Under the pieces are notes generated by a model. The model had not been told where the DNA came from. It was given only the letters and a program-made list of their open reading frames with translations, and did no database searches. A program made the position numbers and the translations under genes. A stretch of DNA of 64,000 bases from Paenibacillus ihbetae (lineage in GTDB: Bacteria > Bacillota > Bacilli > Paenibacillales > Paenibacillaceae). This document shows positions 53,945 to 63,940 of this stretch, in pieces; positions within the stretch are counted from its first letter, which is position 1; each line of letters begins with the position of its first letter. The DNA is taken from contig NZ_CP016809.1 in the NCBI RefSeq assembly GCF_002741055.1, forward strand, positions 2,874,501 to 2,938,500, in the 5' to 3' direction.

Positions 53945-56121
53945 TGCACAACGACCTCCTGTTCATGGATTTCGGATAGACCAAATACGGATAACTCCAA
54001 AATTTCCGCGATATCCCGCGTTCTTACGCTGTCCTCCACTTCCTTCAGCTTCGTGCCGTCCTCCAGCATCGTCAGGCAGTACGGGCAGGCCGAGCTGATC
54101 ATCGTCGGCGAGACCGCCAGCGCCTGCTCGGTTCGCGCCAGATTGACGCGCTTGCCGGCATCCTCCTCCATCCACATCTGGCCGCCGCCGGCTCCGCAGC
54201 ACATTCCGTTCTCGCGGGTGCGCTCCATCTCGAGCAGCTCCACGCCCGGAATCGCGCGAAGCACGTTTCGCGGCTGGTCATAGACGTCGTTATACCGGCC
54301 GAGGTAGCAGGAATCGTGGTAGGTGATTTTTTCCCGGATCGGATGCTTCGGCGTAAGCCGGCCTTCCTTCACCAGCTGATCCAGCAGCTCCGTGTGATGG
54401 AGGACTTCAGCCGTAAGCCCGAATTCCGGATATTCGTTTTTGAAAATATTGAAGGTATGCGGACAAGCTGTGACGATTCGCTTCACATCGTACTTCTGGA
54501 ACGTCTCGATGTTCTCCATGCACAGCTGCTGGAACAAAAATTCATTGCCCATCCGGCGCGGGGTATCGCCCGAATTCTTCTCCTCATTGCCGAGAATGGC
54601 GAAGTTCACGCCCGCTTCATTCATGAGCCGGACGAAGGCGCGGGTGATTTTGCGGCTCCGGTTGTCATAGGACCCCATGGAACCGACGAAGAACAGGATG
54701 TCGAAATCCGGATTTTCCTTCACGGTCGGAATGTTTAAATCCAACGTTCCTTCCGGATCAATCTCCTTCACCCATTTGCTGCGGTCAGCACGGCTGATGC
54801 CCCATGGATTGCCCTGGCGCTCGATGTTTTGCATGGCACGCTGCCCCTCCTGCGGCACACTGCCTTCCATCAGGACCAGATGCCGCCGTAGGTCAACGAT
54901 TTTGTCAACGTGCTCGTTCGCGACCGGGCATTGATCCTCGCAATTCCGGCAGGTGGTGCAGGCCCATATCTCTTCCTCCGTCATGACCCCGCCGATCAGC
55001 TGGACATCCTTCGGATCCACGCCCTCAACCTGATGCCAGGAGCGCTTCTGGACCTCCATCGTCGGCCCGATATCGGTAATGCCCTCACCCTTCCAGCCGA
55101 CCAGCGCCAGATCGGTGGCGGCCATTGTATGCACCCCGGCGGATCCAAACACCGAAGCCGGCATCCACGGCGACTTGGAGGTAAGCGCCGCCCCTTTCTC
55201 CGTCAGGTGGTCGCGCAGCTTCACGATCATGTGCATCGGCGACAGCAGCTTGCCGGTATTCGAGGCCGGACACACATTCGTGCACCGTCCGCACTCGACG
55301 CAGGCGTAGAAATCGAGCATTTGCTTCTGGGTGAAGTCCTCGATTTTGCCGACGCCAAACGACTCCGCCTCCTCTTCCTCCAGATCCAGCTTGCTGAGCT
55401 TGCCGGGAGGATCAGTACGACGGACCAGAATGTTGATCGGCGCCGTAATGAGGTGAAAATGCTTCGACTGCGGCACGTAGACTAAGAACGACAACAGAAT
55501 GAGCAGATGGATCCACCAGAATGCGAAATAACATACCGTGACCGCCGTAGAAGGCATCCAGGCAAACGCAGCGGCAATGCTTGAGGAGATCGGCGCCAAT
55601 GCCGACCAGGGAAGATCTTCCCGCAGCCGCTCGAATGCCATCGTCAGCAGTACGGAAACCATCAGCGAGGTAATGAAGAAAATAACGATGCTCGGCTTCC
55701 ATCCGCGCTTCAGCCGCTTCAGCTTTTCGCCGTACCGCCGGTATGCCGCATAGCCGATCGCGAGCAGAATGAGGGCCACCGTAATCTCCTGCATCAGGAT
55801 GAAGCCCGCATACCCCGGAATCGGAAGTCCGTGCCCTGACAGGCCCTTCCATATAATGTCGATCGCGCCAAACTGCAAGATGATGAATCCATAAAAAACG
55901 ATAAAGTGCATGATCCCGCTCTTGCGGTCCTTGAACAGCTTGCTATGGCCGAACACTTGAATCGCAAATTGGCTCAAGCGCTCCTTCAAATCCTTTTTCA
56001 AATTCGCCGGCTTTCCCAAACGGATGTACAGGTATCGGCGATACACCACGCTCGCGAACATATATACCGCCCAGCCTGTGATTCCAACAAAGAGCACGGC
56101 GTTGATCAGATCAAGAATCAT
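53941..56121 (-). CDS. fadF: FadF-like membrane Fe-S oxidoreductase (ETF to quinone)
   Basis: 726-aa protein with an N-terminal membrane domain of several helices resembling nitrate reductase gamma/HdrE, two [4Fe-4S] motifs (CVECGRCTNVCP and CTTCRNCEDQCP) and C-terminal CCG domains (TACPHTF, CCGAGGG, SACPYC). This matches YwjF/FadF, thought to pass electrons from acyl-CoA dehydrogenases via ETF to menaquinone. It heads the minus-strand fad genes and is divergent from fadR-etfBA. Confidence 0.92.
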   Translation of the reverse strand: MILDLINAVLFVGITGWAVYMFASVVYRRYLYIRLGKPANLKKDLKERLSQFAIQVFGHSKLFKDRKSGIMHFIVFYGFIILQFGAIDIIWKGLSGHGLPIPGYAGFILMQEITVALILLAIGYAAYRRYGEKLKRLKRGWKPSIVIFFITSLMVSVLLTMAFERLREDLPWSALAPISSSIAAAFAWMPSTAVTVCYFAFWWIHLLILLSFLVYVPQSKHFHLITAPINILVRRTDPPGKLSKLDLEEEEAESFGVGKIEDFTQKQMLDFYACVECGRCTNVCPASNTGKLLSPMHMIVKLRDHLTEKGAALTSKSPWMPASVFGSAGVHTMAATDLALVGWKGEGITDIGPTMEVQKRSWHQVEGVDPKDVQLIGGVMTEEEIWACTTCRNCEDQCPVANEHVDKIVDLRRHLVLMEGSVPQEGQRAMQNIERQGNPWGISRADRSKWVKEIDPEGTLDLNIPTVKENPDFDILFFVGSMGSYDNRSRKITRAFVRLMNEAGVNFAILGNEEKNSGDTPRRMGNEFLFQQLCMENIETFQKYDVKRIVTACPHTFNIFKNEYPEFGLTAEVLHHTELLDQLVKEGRLTPKHPIREKITYHDSCYLGRYNDVYDQPRNVLRAIPGVELLEMERTRENGMCCGAGGGQMWMEEDAGKRVNLARTEQALAVSPTMISSACPYCLTMLEDGTKLKEVEDSVRTRDIAEILELSVFGLSEIHEQEVVVQ

Positions 56122-56618
56122 CCCTCTCAGCTCCTTGCGTTATTTTTCTTCCCCTGCTTGCCGCTCGGGCGATGTGGTTGGACTCTAAACCCGCCTCCTG
56201 AGCCGGAAGACTGCCAACAACGGAGATTGGTGTTGATCCAACTGGAAATCACTCTGCTTCGTAAAATCAGGCTGCCGTCACTCCTTCCGCTCATCCGCCC
56301 GTCCATGCGTGAATCGGGACAACATATGAAGCGCTTACATTCGAGGACTAAAAATAGACCTTCATACCTGCGCCCTGCCGACTTCTTCAAACCGAACTTG
56401 CTTGCGTTAGCTGCGTATCTAGATCCTTTAAACCGGTAATTGGCTTTGCCGATCCTTAAAGCTGCCTTTCGCTTTCACGGTTAAACTGCCGTCTGTTGCC
56501 CTAGTGATATGAACGTCTATAATTTGTGGTCCGAATACGCCCGCTTCATAAATTTCCCGGCCTCCATCAACCGGTCGTTGACAATGACATGAACGTATTT
56601 TATGATGGATACAAGAAC
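56122..56618. other. Divergent intergenic region fadF/fadR
   Basis: Noncoding apart from a doubtful minus-strand frame (56428-56637). The FadR box lies at its right end, close to fadR and about 500 bp from fadF. Confidence 0.55.
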
Positions 56619-56636
56619 TGAATGAGTATTCATTCA
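56619..56636. promoter_or_regulatory. FadR operator
   Basis: TGAATGA-GTAT-TCATTCA is a perfect palindrome identical in form to the Bacillus FadR (YsiA) box. It lies 36 bp before fadR, so autoregulation and control of etfBA are expected; acyl-CoA should release repression. Confidence 0.9.
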
Positions 56637-56671
56637 TAATTTTAACTGTATTCTAACATCGGGGTGAGCAT

Positions 56672-57262
56672 ATGACAAGTAAAAAAAATGAGAAGTACCA
56701 TCTGATCCTTCAAGGCGCCCTGAAAGTATTCGCCGAGAACGGCTACCACCGCTCCCAGGTGTCCAAGATCGCCAAGGCGGCCGGCGTAGCCGACGGTACC
56801 ATCTATCTATACTTCAAGCGAAAGGAGGATATCTTGATCCGTCTGTTTCAGGAGAAGCTCGGCGAGCTCGTCGGAAAATTCCACGAAAGCGTGAAAGGAA
56901 CGACCGACGCGGTGGAAGCGCTGCGGACCGTATGCAGCATTCATTTTTCCGAGCTGGAGAGCAATCCGGAGCTGGCTTATGTCACGCAGATCGAGCTGCG
57001 GCAGAGCGATCTCGAGCTTCGCAAGGAAATCGGCAATGCGCTTAAGCCCTATATTGTACTGATCGAGAATATCCTGGAGCAGGGTATCCAAGAGCAGAAG
57101 TTCCGCTCCGATCTTAACGTTAAGCTCGTGCGCAGCCTAATATTCGGAGCGATGGACGAAGCGGTAACCTCCTGGCTCATCTCGGGCCGCAAGTATTCCC
57201 TGTCCGATCAGGTGGGGGAGACGCTTGGATTTTTTCTGAACGGTGTGTCCAGCGGGCAATAA
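56672..57262 (+). CDS. fadR: TetR-family fatty acid regulator FadR
   Basis: 196-aa repressor like YsiA. The N-terminal helix-turn-helix reads LKVFAENGYHRSQVSKIAKA with GTIYLYFKRKEDIL; the C-terminal part matches the acyl-CoA-binding domain of this group (FHESVKGTTDAVEALR). Good match of operator, neighbours and size to B. subtilis fadR, where etfB and etfA follow. Confidence 0.94.
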   Translation: MTSKKNEKYHLILQGALKVFAENGYHRSQVSKIAKAAGVADGTIYLYFKRKEDILIRLFQEKLGELVGKFHESVKGTTDAVEALRTVCSIHFSELESNPELAYVTQIELRQSDLELRKEIGNALKPYIVLIENILEQGIQEQKFRSDLNVKLVRSLIFGAMDEAVTSWLISGRKYSLSDQVGETLGFFLNGVSSGQ

Positions 57263-57321
57263 AACAAGTCCCGCTCATCATATTTTATGAAGGCAACCAT
57301 TCGAAAGGAGAGCTGAGGCCG

Positions 57322-58089
57322 ATGAAGATTGTAGTATTGCTGAAGCAAACATTTGACACCGAGGAGAAGATTGAGATTGAGAACGGGTCGATTGCCGAGG
57401 ATGGCGTCAAATTCGTGATCAATCCGTATGACGAATATGCTGTGGAGGAAGCCGTGAAGCTCCGCGACGAGCATGGCGGCAGCGTAACCCTTCTCTCGGT
57501 CGGTCCGGACCGCACGTCGGAGGCTTTGCGGACCGCGCTTGCGATGGGTGCGGACGATGCGGTGCTCATCTCGGATAAACGGATTCCGGATGACGAATAT
57601 GCCGTATCGAAAGTGCTCCATGCGTATTTGGCTAAAGAAACGCCGGATCTGATTCTAGGCGGCAACTTCTCGGTAGACCGGGGTTCGGGCCAAGTCGCGA
57701 TCCGCCTTGCTGGATTGCTCGGCATAGCCCATGCCGGATCGATTACCAAGCTTACGATCAGCGGCAATAAGGCTGAAGTGCACCGGGACGCTGAGGGCGA
57801 TCTCGAAGTGCTGGAGGTTCAGCTGCCAGCGATTTTCACCGCTCAGCAGGGCTTGAACGAGCCGCGTTACCCGTCGCTGCCGGGCATTATGAAAGCGAAG
57901 AAGAAGCCGTTTCAAACGCTGTCGCTGGATGATCTCGGTCTCTCCGAGGACGAGATCCGCCCGGCGACGAAGCAAAGCAATCTGTCCTTGCCGCCGGAGC
58001 GCAGCGCCGGACGCATTCTGAAGGGTGAGCCTGCCGAGGTGGCGCATGAGCTTGTTACGCTGCTAAGAACCGAGTCCAAGGTGATCTAG
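57322..58089 (+). CDS. etfB: Electron transfer flavoprotein, beta subunit
   Basis: 255-aa ETF subunit receiving electrons from acyl-CoA dehydrogenase. The N-terminus MKIVVLLKQTFDTEEKIEI, NPYDEYAVEEAVKL and the signature VEVQLPAI-like segment LEVQLPAIFTAQQGLNEPRYPSLPGIMKAKKKP are typical. AAAGGAG precedes the ATG; 59 bp from fadR. Confidence 0.95.
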   Translation: MKIVVLLKQTFDTEEKIEIENGSIAEDGVKFVINPYDEYAVEEAVKLRDEHGGSVTLLSVGPDRTSEALRTALAMGADDAVLISDKRIPDDEYAVSKVLHAYLAKETPDLILGGNFSVDRGSGQVAIRLAGLLGIAHAGSITKLTISGNKAEVHRDAEGDLEVLEVQLPAIFTAQQGLNEPRYPSLPGIMKAKKKPFQTLSLDDLGLSEDEIRPATKQSNLSLPPERSAGRILKGEPAEVAHELVTLLRTESKVI

Positions 58090-58443
58090 CTTTTTACGGG
58101 AAGACGGGGAGATTCTTCGCTCCTTACTTTTTTACGATACGTTGAATGCGGTTACACAGGGGCCGATCAAGCGCTTCCCCTTTCACTACGTATTCTGAGT
58201 GTATGGTTCACGGGATGTCCGTCATGCACGTATTTCGCAGGCCGAGCTCTAGGTTCGGGTGGTCGAAAATCTCTATCATTCACCATCTCGATCCACGGCC
58301 GAACTTTCTTTGAAGTTCAAACCCATGATCGATGCATGCCCTCTGATCAATCTATGCTTGACCCGTGTTTGTCTGATTGGCTCTTAACTTATTGATTTAT
58401 CATCTCTTCATCCATCTCGATAGGGACCTAAGGAGGTTATGTT
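58090..58443. other. Unusually long gap between etfB and etfA
   Basis: 354 bp with no supported gene, ribosome site (except that of etfA at the end) or terminator. etfB and etfA are normally almost adjacent. Confidence 0.6.
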
Positions 58444-59421
<978 letters not shown>

Positions 59422-59479
59422 CCGGCCGAAGCAGCAGCGGCCAGCTCTTGAAGCCTGTCCGGCTTCTCCAGCTCAAAGA

Positions 59480-59533
59480 AGGTCGAGTTCCGATTCGGCA
59501 TGCCGGATGACAGGACTCGACCTTTCTTTTTTT
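59480..59533 (+). terminator. Terminator of the fadR-etfBA transcription unit
   Basis: AGGTCGAGT/ACTCGACCT stem (with inner CCG/CGG pairing), then TTCTTTTTTTTC. Confidence 0.85.
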
Positions 59534-59569
59534 CATACATTCATATTCTATGTCGATCCGTCACTCCAT

Positions 59570-59881
59570 TCAGGAGCTGAACCGTTTCAGCAGCTTCTGC
59601 TGATGAGCCCGAAATGCCTCCTCCAGCGATATATCATAGAGATCGGCCAGCAATGATATATTGCCAAGAACGTCGCCGATTTCCTCCACCAAATCCTGCT
59701 TCAGCCGCTCTTGAGACGACACTTCCTCGTCCGGCCGGTCTCTCCCGATTTCAAAAGCACGTACTGCCCTGGCGGCTTCCCCCGCCTCCTCCATCAGAAA
59801 ACCGATTCGGATAAAAGGGCCGTGTTCAGTCCAGCCCCGCTCTCCGTAAAATTGCTTGATCCATTGCTGCGCTTCGTTCAT
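59570..59881 (-). CDS. MazG-like nucleotide pyrophosphohydrolase family protein
   Basis: 103-aa all-alpha NTP pyrophosphatase-like protein. The metal-binding helices are visible as FLMEEAGEAARAVRAFE and DLVEEIGDVLGNISLLAD (E-x2-E and E-x2-D patterns). The ATG was chosen; a GTG two codons upstream is better spaced from GGAGG and equally plausible. Role could be removal of non-canonical NTPs; substrate unknown. Confidence 0.85.
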   Translation of the reverse strand: MNEAQQWIKQFYGERGWTEHGPFIRIGFLMEEAGEAARAVRAFEIGRDRPDEEVSSQERLKQDLVEEIGDVLGNISLLADLYDISLEEAFRAHQQKLLKRFSS

Positions 59882-60183
59882 GTCCACTGTCCAAATACCT
59901 CCGTGTTCTGGGCTGTAACCTGGGTCTTGAGCCGCTAAGTAGATACGCATTGCCCAAAGCCGATTCATTTCATGATTGAAACCGTGAGTGTTCTTGGCTT
60001 ATTCATAAATTTTACATACAAGGGGAATCTTCTACCATGCGGTTTAACATAAGGCGAGTACGATATAAACATGCTCTAACTTGAAGAACACGAAGACATC
60101 GCTTTTTCGATCCATGACACCAATCACTATATATAGTATGATTACTCGAAGTTATTATCAACATCTGGTTAGGAGTGGCTGAA

Positions 60184-60762
60184 TTGAAATCAATATGCGT
60201 ATTTGCAGGCTCGAACATGGGGGAGCATCCGGATTATAAGACCCAAGCGGCAGCGCTCGGCGAACTGATTGCCCGAAAACAATACCGGCTGGTGTACGGG
60301 GGGTCGCGTGTCGGACTGATGGGCGAGGTGGCCAATACGGTGCTTGAGCTTGGCGGCGAGGTCATTGGGGTCATGCCCCGGGGATTATTTAAGGGCGAAA
60401 TTGTACATACCGGACTAACTCAGCTGATTGAAGTTGCGGATATGCATGAGCGTAAGGCAACGATGGGGAAATATGCCGACGGCTTTATCGCTTTGCCTGG
60501 GGGCTTCGGAACCTTTGAGGAATTGTTCGAGGTGTTGTGCTGGTCTCAAATCGGGATTCACCAGAAGCCGATCGGGCTGCTGAATATCCGGAATTACTAC
60601 GACCCGCTGATGAGCCTGGTCCAATCCAGCATTACCGCGGGCTTTGCAAATTCATCCCATTTGAATCTGATCAACATTTCCGACGATCCGATCAAGCTTC
60701 TTGAGCTGATGGAGAGCTATACGCCGCCTACGCTGGATATGAAGTGGAAGGATCTTGATTAA
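60184..60762 (+). CDS. LOG-family protein (cytokinin riboside phosphoribohydrolase-like, YvdD type)
   Basis: 192-aa TIGR00730-type protein. The nucleotide-binding motifs [15 protein letters not shown] and [13 protein letters not shown] (P-G-G-x-G-T-x2-E) are intact. The TTG start eight bases after AGGAG gives [11 protein letters not shown], the usual family N-terminus; a GTG three codons earlier is the alternative. Expected to hydrolyse nucleoside 5'-monophosphates at the N-glycosidic bond. Confidence 0.92.
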   Translation: MKSICVFAGSNMGEHPDYKTQAAALGELIARKQYRLVYGGSRVGLMGEVANTVLELGGEVIGVMPRGLFKGEIVHTGLTQLIEVADMHERKATMGKYADGFIALPGGFGTFEELFEVLCWSQIGIHQKPIGLLNIRNYYDPLMSLVQSSITAGFANSSHLNLINISDDPIKLLELMESYTPPTLDMKWKDLD

Positions 60763-60787
60763 GTCGCGAGAGGTCCTTGGTTACATA

Positions 60788-60838
60788 AGAGGCTGACTCA
60801 AGTTTCCCCGAGGAATCTTGAGATACAGCCTCTTTTTG
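60788..60838 (+). terminator. Terminator of the LOG gene
   Basis: AGAGGCTG-A-CTCAAG pairs with CTTGAG-AT-ACAGCCTCT, then TTTTTG. Confidence 0.88.
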
Positions 60839-60862
60839 CATTGAATGCCAGAGTCGGCTCCC

Positions 60863-61306
60863 TCATTCAGAATGTATATTTAGCGTATAACTATCCATTG
60901 TGCGGCCATCAACGCCCAATGCTTCAATCGATATATGATCATGCAGCGCTTGATTTCCTACCTTCCATTCCAATGACCAGCCATCGGAACCATCGGTATC
61001 ATAACCTATTATTTTACGTTCCTTCCCTGTCTCGGTACCTGTAGGAGCAATCCAGAACAGAACCGTATTCGTATGCTCCGCTTCCACCTTAAATGTCACG
61101 GTTTCCGTGTTTTCCGGAACGATGAACCAGTTGTCCTGTTCCTCTAGGGTTGTAGATACATTTGAAATTTTGGCTTGGGGCAGCTGTCTAGGCTGTGCTT
61201 CTTGATCTTCAGGTAGAGAATTCTGCGCCTGCTGTGGAGAACACGACCCTAAAACAAAGGTGCAGCAAAGAAATACAGCAACAGTCATCCATTTGATCAC
61301 TTTCAA
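60863..61306 (-). CDS. Hypothetical lipoprotein (147 aa)
   Basis: Secreted lipoprotein: signal peptide with lipobox LGSC near residue 22, a Gln/Pro-rich spacer, then a beta-rich domain (VTFKVEAEHTNTVLFWIAP, IIGYDTDGSDGWSLEWKV) ending in DSYTLNIHSE. Probably an Ig-like or galactose-binding-like fold at the cell surface. Function not recognised. Confidence 0.8.
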   Translation of the reverse strand: MKVIKWMTVAVFLCCTFVLGSCSPQQAQNSLPEDQEAQPRQLPQAKISNVSTTLEEQDNWFIVPENTETVTFKVEAEHTNTVLFWIAPTGTETGKERKIIGYDTDGSDGWSLEWKVGNQALHDHISIEALGVDGRTMDSYTLNIHSE

Positions 61307-61404
61307 GAACCATTCACCTCACAGTTATACGAAAATCTTACTCCCACGCTTAAAACATCACCATAAAGAAAGGGAGCCGAATGTTGATCGGCCCCCTGGT
61401 TTCC

Positions 61405-62120
61405 TCATCTTGTTTTTCGAATCCGCAGCATGGAGTTGCCATTGATCATAAATTCATAGGACACCTGGTTCTCGGTCACTTCGAGACCTCCGCTTCCAAA
61501 TCTTGAATCAATCGCTCCAGATGTTCATATCGGTTCCCCGATAAATCCGTGAGCGGAAAAATACGCACTTCCTCCGAAGTAACCCGAAGCAGTTCTCGGA
61601 TCGTGTTTCGGTGAAAGTCATAGTCCAAACGATCGCTGTACATAAACAGAAAATGGGCGGATAACACCAGATCGAACTGTTCATCGCAAAATGGCAGCTC
61701 CGGCAGCACCGCAGCCACATACCGCTCCGGATGTGCTCTCATATCCGCAACACAGTCCCGGAGGGCTTGATGGCGATGACGGCTAACGCCCGCAACATCC
61801 CCGTAAAAGTCCCATACAAAGTTTCGCTTCGTCTGCTCCATGGATTCCATTGCGTGCGCGGTATCCTCCAGGCCCTTCCGCTCCAGATCCTCGATCCGAT
61901 GATCGTAAGCGATATCGCTTGCGGTGACATCCAATCCGGCCGCTGCGGCATGCGCCGTAAAGGAGCATGCTCCGGCAGGGCAATCTAATATTTTCTTGCC
62001 TGCCAGCTCCTTTGCCTGCAGATCAAACATCTGCATATACTCCTCATAGGTCCGGCCGATAAACACCACCCGGTCCAATTCCAGCTTCGTCTTCCCTTGC
62101 CTCATCTCGTCTCTTCTCAT
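61405..62120 (-). pseudogene. Class I SAM methyltransferase, frameshifted near its C-terminus
   Basis: The first 214 codons encode a Rossmann-fold methyltransferase: motif I ILDCPAGACSFTAHAAAAGL, acidic VTASDIAYDH, and LPFCDEQFDLVLSAHFLFMY. The open frame stops at 61476, but after a one-base shift near 61495 the reading continues as GLEVTENQVSYEFM, then NGNSMLRIRKTR and a stop at 61405, the expected end of such proteins. Either a true frameshift or a base error. The shortened product would lose only the last strands and may still fold. Confidence 0.75.
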
Positions 62121-62379
62121 CTCATCTCACCTCAGCTATGATCTTGGTGCGGATCCCGGCCATCCAAGCGCCATCTCCGCAAACCTATATTACCATATGA
62201 TGGAATGGGTGGATATTAGCCATTTATCGATCGAAGCAAGCCGCAATGGTTCCTAACTCTCCACACTTCCCCTCTCTGACGCTCCTTACCCACTTCATAT
62301 CCGAACTCCGGTGTTTAAGCTATACTCTTTTTATGTACGTATTCAATTTGAAAAAAGCCATATAAGGAGGGTCACACAT

Positions 62380-63141
62380 ATGCTGCCTTACCCTGCTCCC
62401 ACGACAAGAGAGGAAAAAATGAAATTGGTCGCCCAAATCAAGGATCGGCTGCTTCAGCTTCATGGCGATGCCATTCTGGCGATCGGCCTGTACGGCTCGC
62501 TTGCCCAAGGGATCGACGGGCCTTACTCCGATATCGAGCTTCGGGTTATTACGAAGGATGGTTTCTCTCTTCCCGGGCATGAATTTATCTATCCCCCATT
62601 CAAAATCGAAATCGGAATGAAGCAAAAACGCGAAGCGATGCGCTCCGCGGCGACCGTTGACGATTCCTGGGCCATTAAGGCAGGCGCATATGCTCATTTG
62701 CAAGCAATCTATGATCCGGACCGGCTGCTCGATGAGATTCGCACACGGCCGATGCACATTTCCGACGAAGCAATTCGGGACGTAATGAGAGAATTTATGA
62801 TTTGGGAGCCTTATGAAACGATGGGCAAAATCCGCAACAATAAATTGGCTGGCAATCACGGCTACCTGGCCCTCGGTGCCAAGGATCTGGCGTGGCAGAG
62901 CGCCAAGCTGATCGGGCTCGCCAACAAAACCTTCTATACTACCCGAGCCAGAACCTATGAGGAATCGCTTCAAATGCCATCTCGCCCATCGGGCTATGAT
63001 GAGCTTATCGAATTGGTGACCCGCGGGCAGCTTCATGATTCGGAGCTGGTATATGAGCGCTGCGAGCATTTGTGGACTGGACTAAACGAATGGTTTGGGG
63101 AGATGGGCATCGAGTATAAGTTGGACAAGCTTCCTTTTTGA
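62380..63141 (+). CDS. ANT(4')-like aminoglycoside nucleotidyltransferase
   Basis: 253-aa protein resembling kanamycin nucleotidyltransferase ANT(4')-I: nucleotidyltransferase motif GLYGSLAQGIDGPYSDIE, and a C-terminal half matching the KNTase C-terminal domain (PSGYDELIELVTRGQLHDSE, LWTGLNEWFGEMG, ending KLPF). Length equals the known enzymes. ATG chosen after AAGGAGGG; an upstream in-frame ATG lacks a site. It would adenylylate the 4'-hydroxyl of aminoglycosides. It sits among housekeeping genes with no mobile element, so it may be an intrinsic relative with another substrate. Confidence 0.85.
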   Translation: MLPYPAPTTREEKMKLVAQIKDRLLQLHGDAILAIGLYGSLAQGIDGPYSDIELRVITKDGFSLPGHEFIYPPFKIEIGMKQKREAMRSAATVDDSWAIKAGAYAHLQAIYDPDRLLDEIRTRPMHISDEAIRDVMREFMIWEPYETMGKIRNNKLAGNHGYLALGAKDLAWQSAKLIGLANKTFYTTRARTYEESLQMPSRPSGYDELIELVTRGQLHDSELVYERCEHLWTGLNEWFGEMGIEYKLDKLPF

Positions 63142-63465
63142 TTGCCGTAGAAAAAACAGCATCACGAACAGCAGCTAATTGTTACACCGTTCCGTTACTC
63201 CTCCCTTTGCGTAAGGTTTCTGGTCTAGAGCATGCTTGAATGGCTGTCGATCTTATACTCCGTGCAGCCCCGGTGCTGCACGTCCCCCGCTTCACTCAGC
63301 TTTCTCGAATTAATCTCCTTTTTTTCGATGCTAAGTGAGTATTAACGACACAAAGGAAGAAAATGCTACAAAAATAAGGCTTAGGACCCTAACTTTCGAT
63401 ACTTATATATTATATGTTTAAGTAAATGTTAAATTTTCCAAATACATATCTGTTCTAGTTCGTAC
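63142..63465. other. Intergenic region upstream of riboswitch
   Basis: No gene supported. The region just before the riboswitch (63380-63440) is A+T-rich and should hold the promoter. Confidence 0.5.
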
Positions 63466-63560
63466 GAACATGGCAAACCCATTGAAAAATGGGGACGCAA
63501 AGCTATAGGGGCTAACGGATTTGCTATAGAGCAAATGCTAGTGCCAGCCAGCTGCCGAAT
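63466..63560 (+). ncRNA. Cyclic di-GMP-I (GEMM) riboswitch aptamer
   Basis: Carries the class I c-di-GMP aptamer landmarks in order: GGCAAACCC, a GAAA-type loop (TTGAAAAAT), GGGGACGCAAAGC, GGGGCTAAC, then GCCAGCCAGCTGCCGAA. An apparent expression platform follows. The downstream gene encodes a secreted protein, as is common for this riboswitch in Paenibacillus and Clostridium relatives. Confidence 0.88.
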
Positions 63561-63562
63561 AC

Positions 63563-63615
63563 GACGGAGACCTCCGTCTGGTAGCGTTGCCTTTGGACGG
63601 GGGTTTCTTTAATTT
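63563..63615 (+). promoter_or_regulatory. Riboswitch expression platform with terminator
   Basis: Two exclusive hairpins share the segment TCCGTC (63573-63578). GACGGA-GACC-TCCGTC (63563-63578) is a small antiterminator candidate. CCTCCGTC with GACGGGGG (63596-63603) is followed by TTTCTTTAATTTTT, an intrinsic terminator. Confidence 0.7.
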
Positions 63616-63940
63616 TTAGATAAAATTTTTACTATTTTGATAGCTGGGGTTTCAAGCCCTGTCTATAGATAATGAACCTGCGAGGAGGGAAGGAGCTTTG
63701 GGGAGAAAAATTGATTAATACGTCGAAGGAGGGGTTGGAAAACCAGGCGATCAAGAAACATTCGCCGTGCAGCATAAGATTATGATTAGAGCCAACTAAA
63801 GTGTTCGATCTGCTCGAACATCACTCTGTAGTACATATACCCTGAGCTGCCTTTAAATTTACAATATCCCATCATTCATTTAATTTATTGACAGCCTTGG
63901 ATGGCTCTAAAGTCTCTCACTAGAAATAAGGGAGGAAACG
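63616..63940. other. Leader between riboswitch terminator and secreted-protein gene
   Basis: No gene supported. A long 5' leader of about 325 nt after the terminator. Confidence 0.5.

Noticed and set aside
56428..56637. 69-codon minus-strand frame between fadF and fadR
   Set aside because: Its later part looks protein-like (GVFGPQIIDVHITRATDG), but the start lies over the FadR box and there is no ribosome site; at most a gene remnant.
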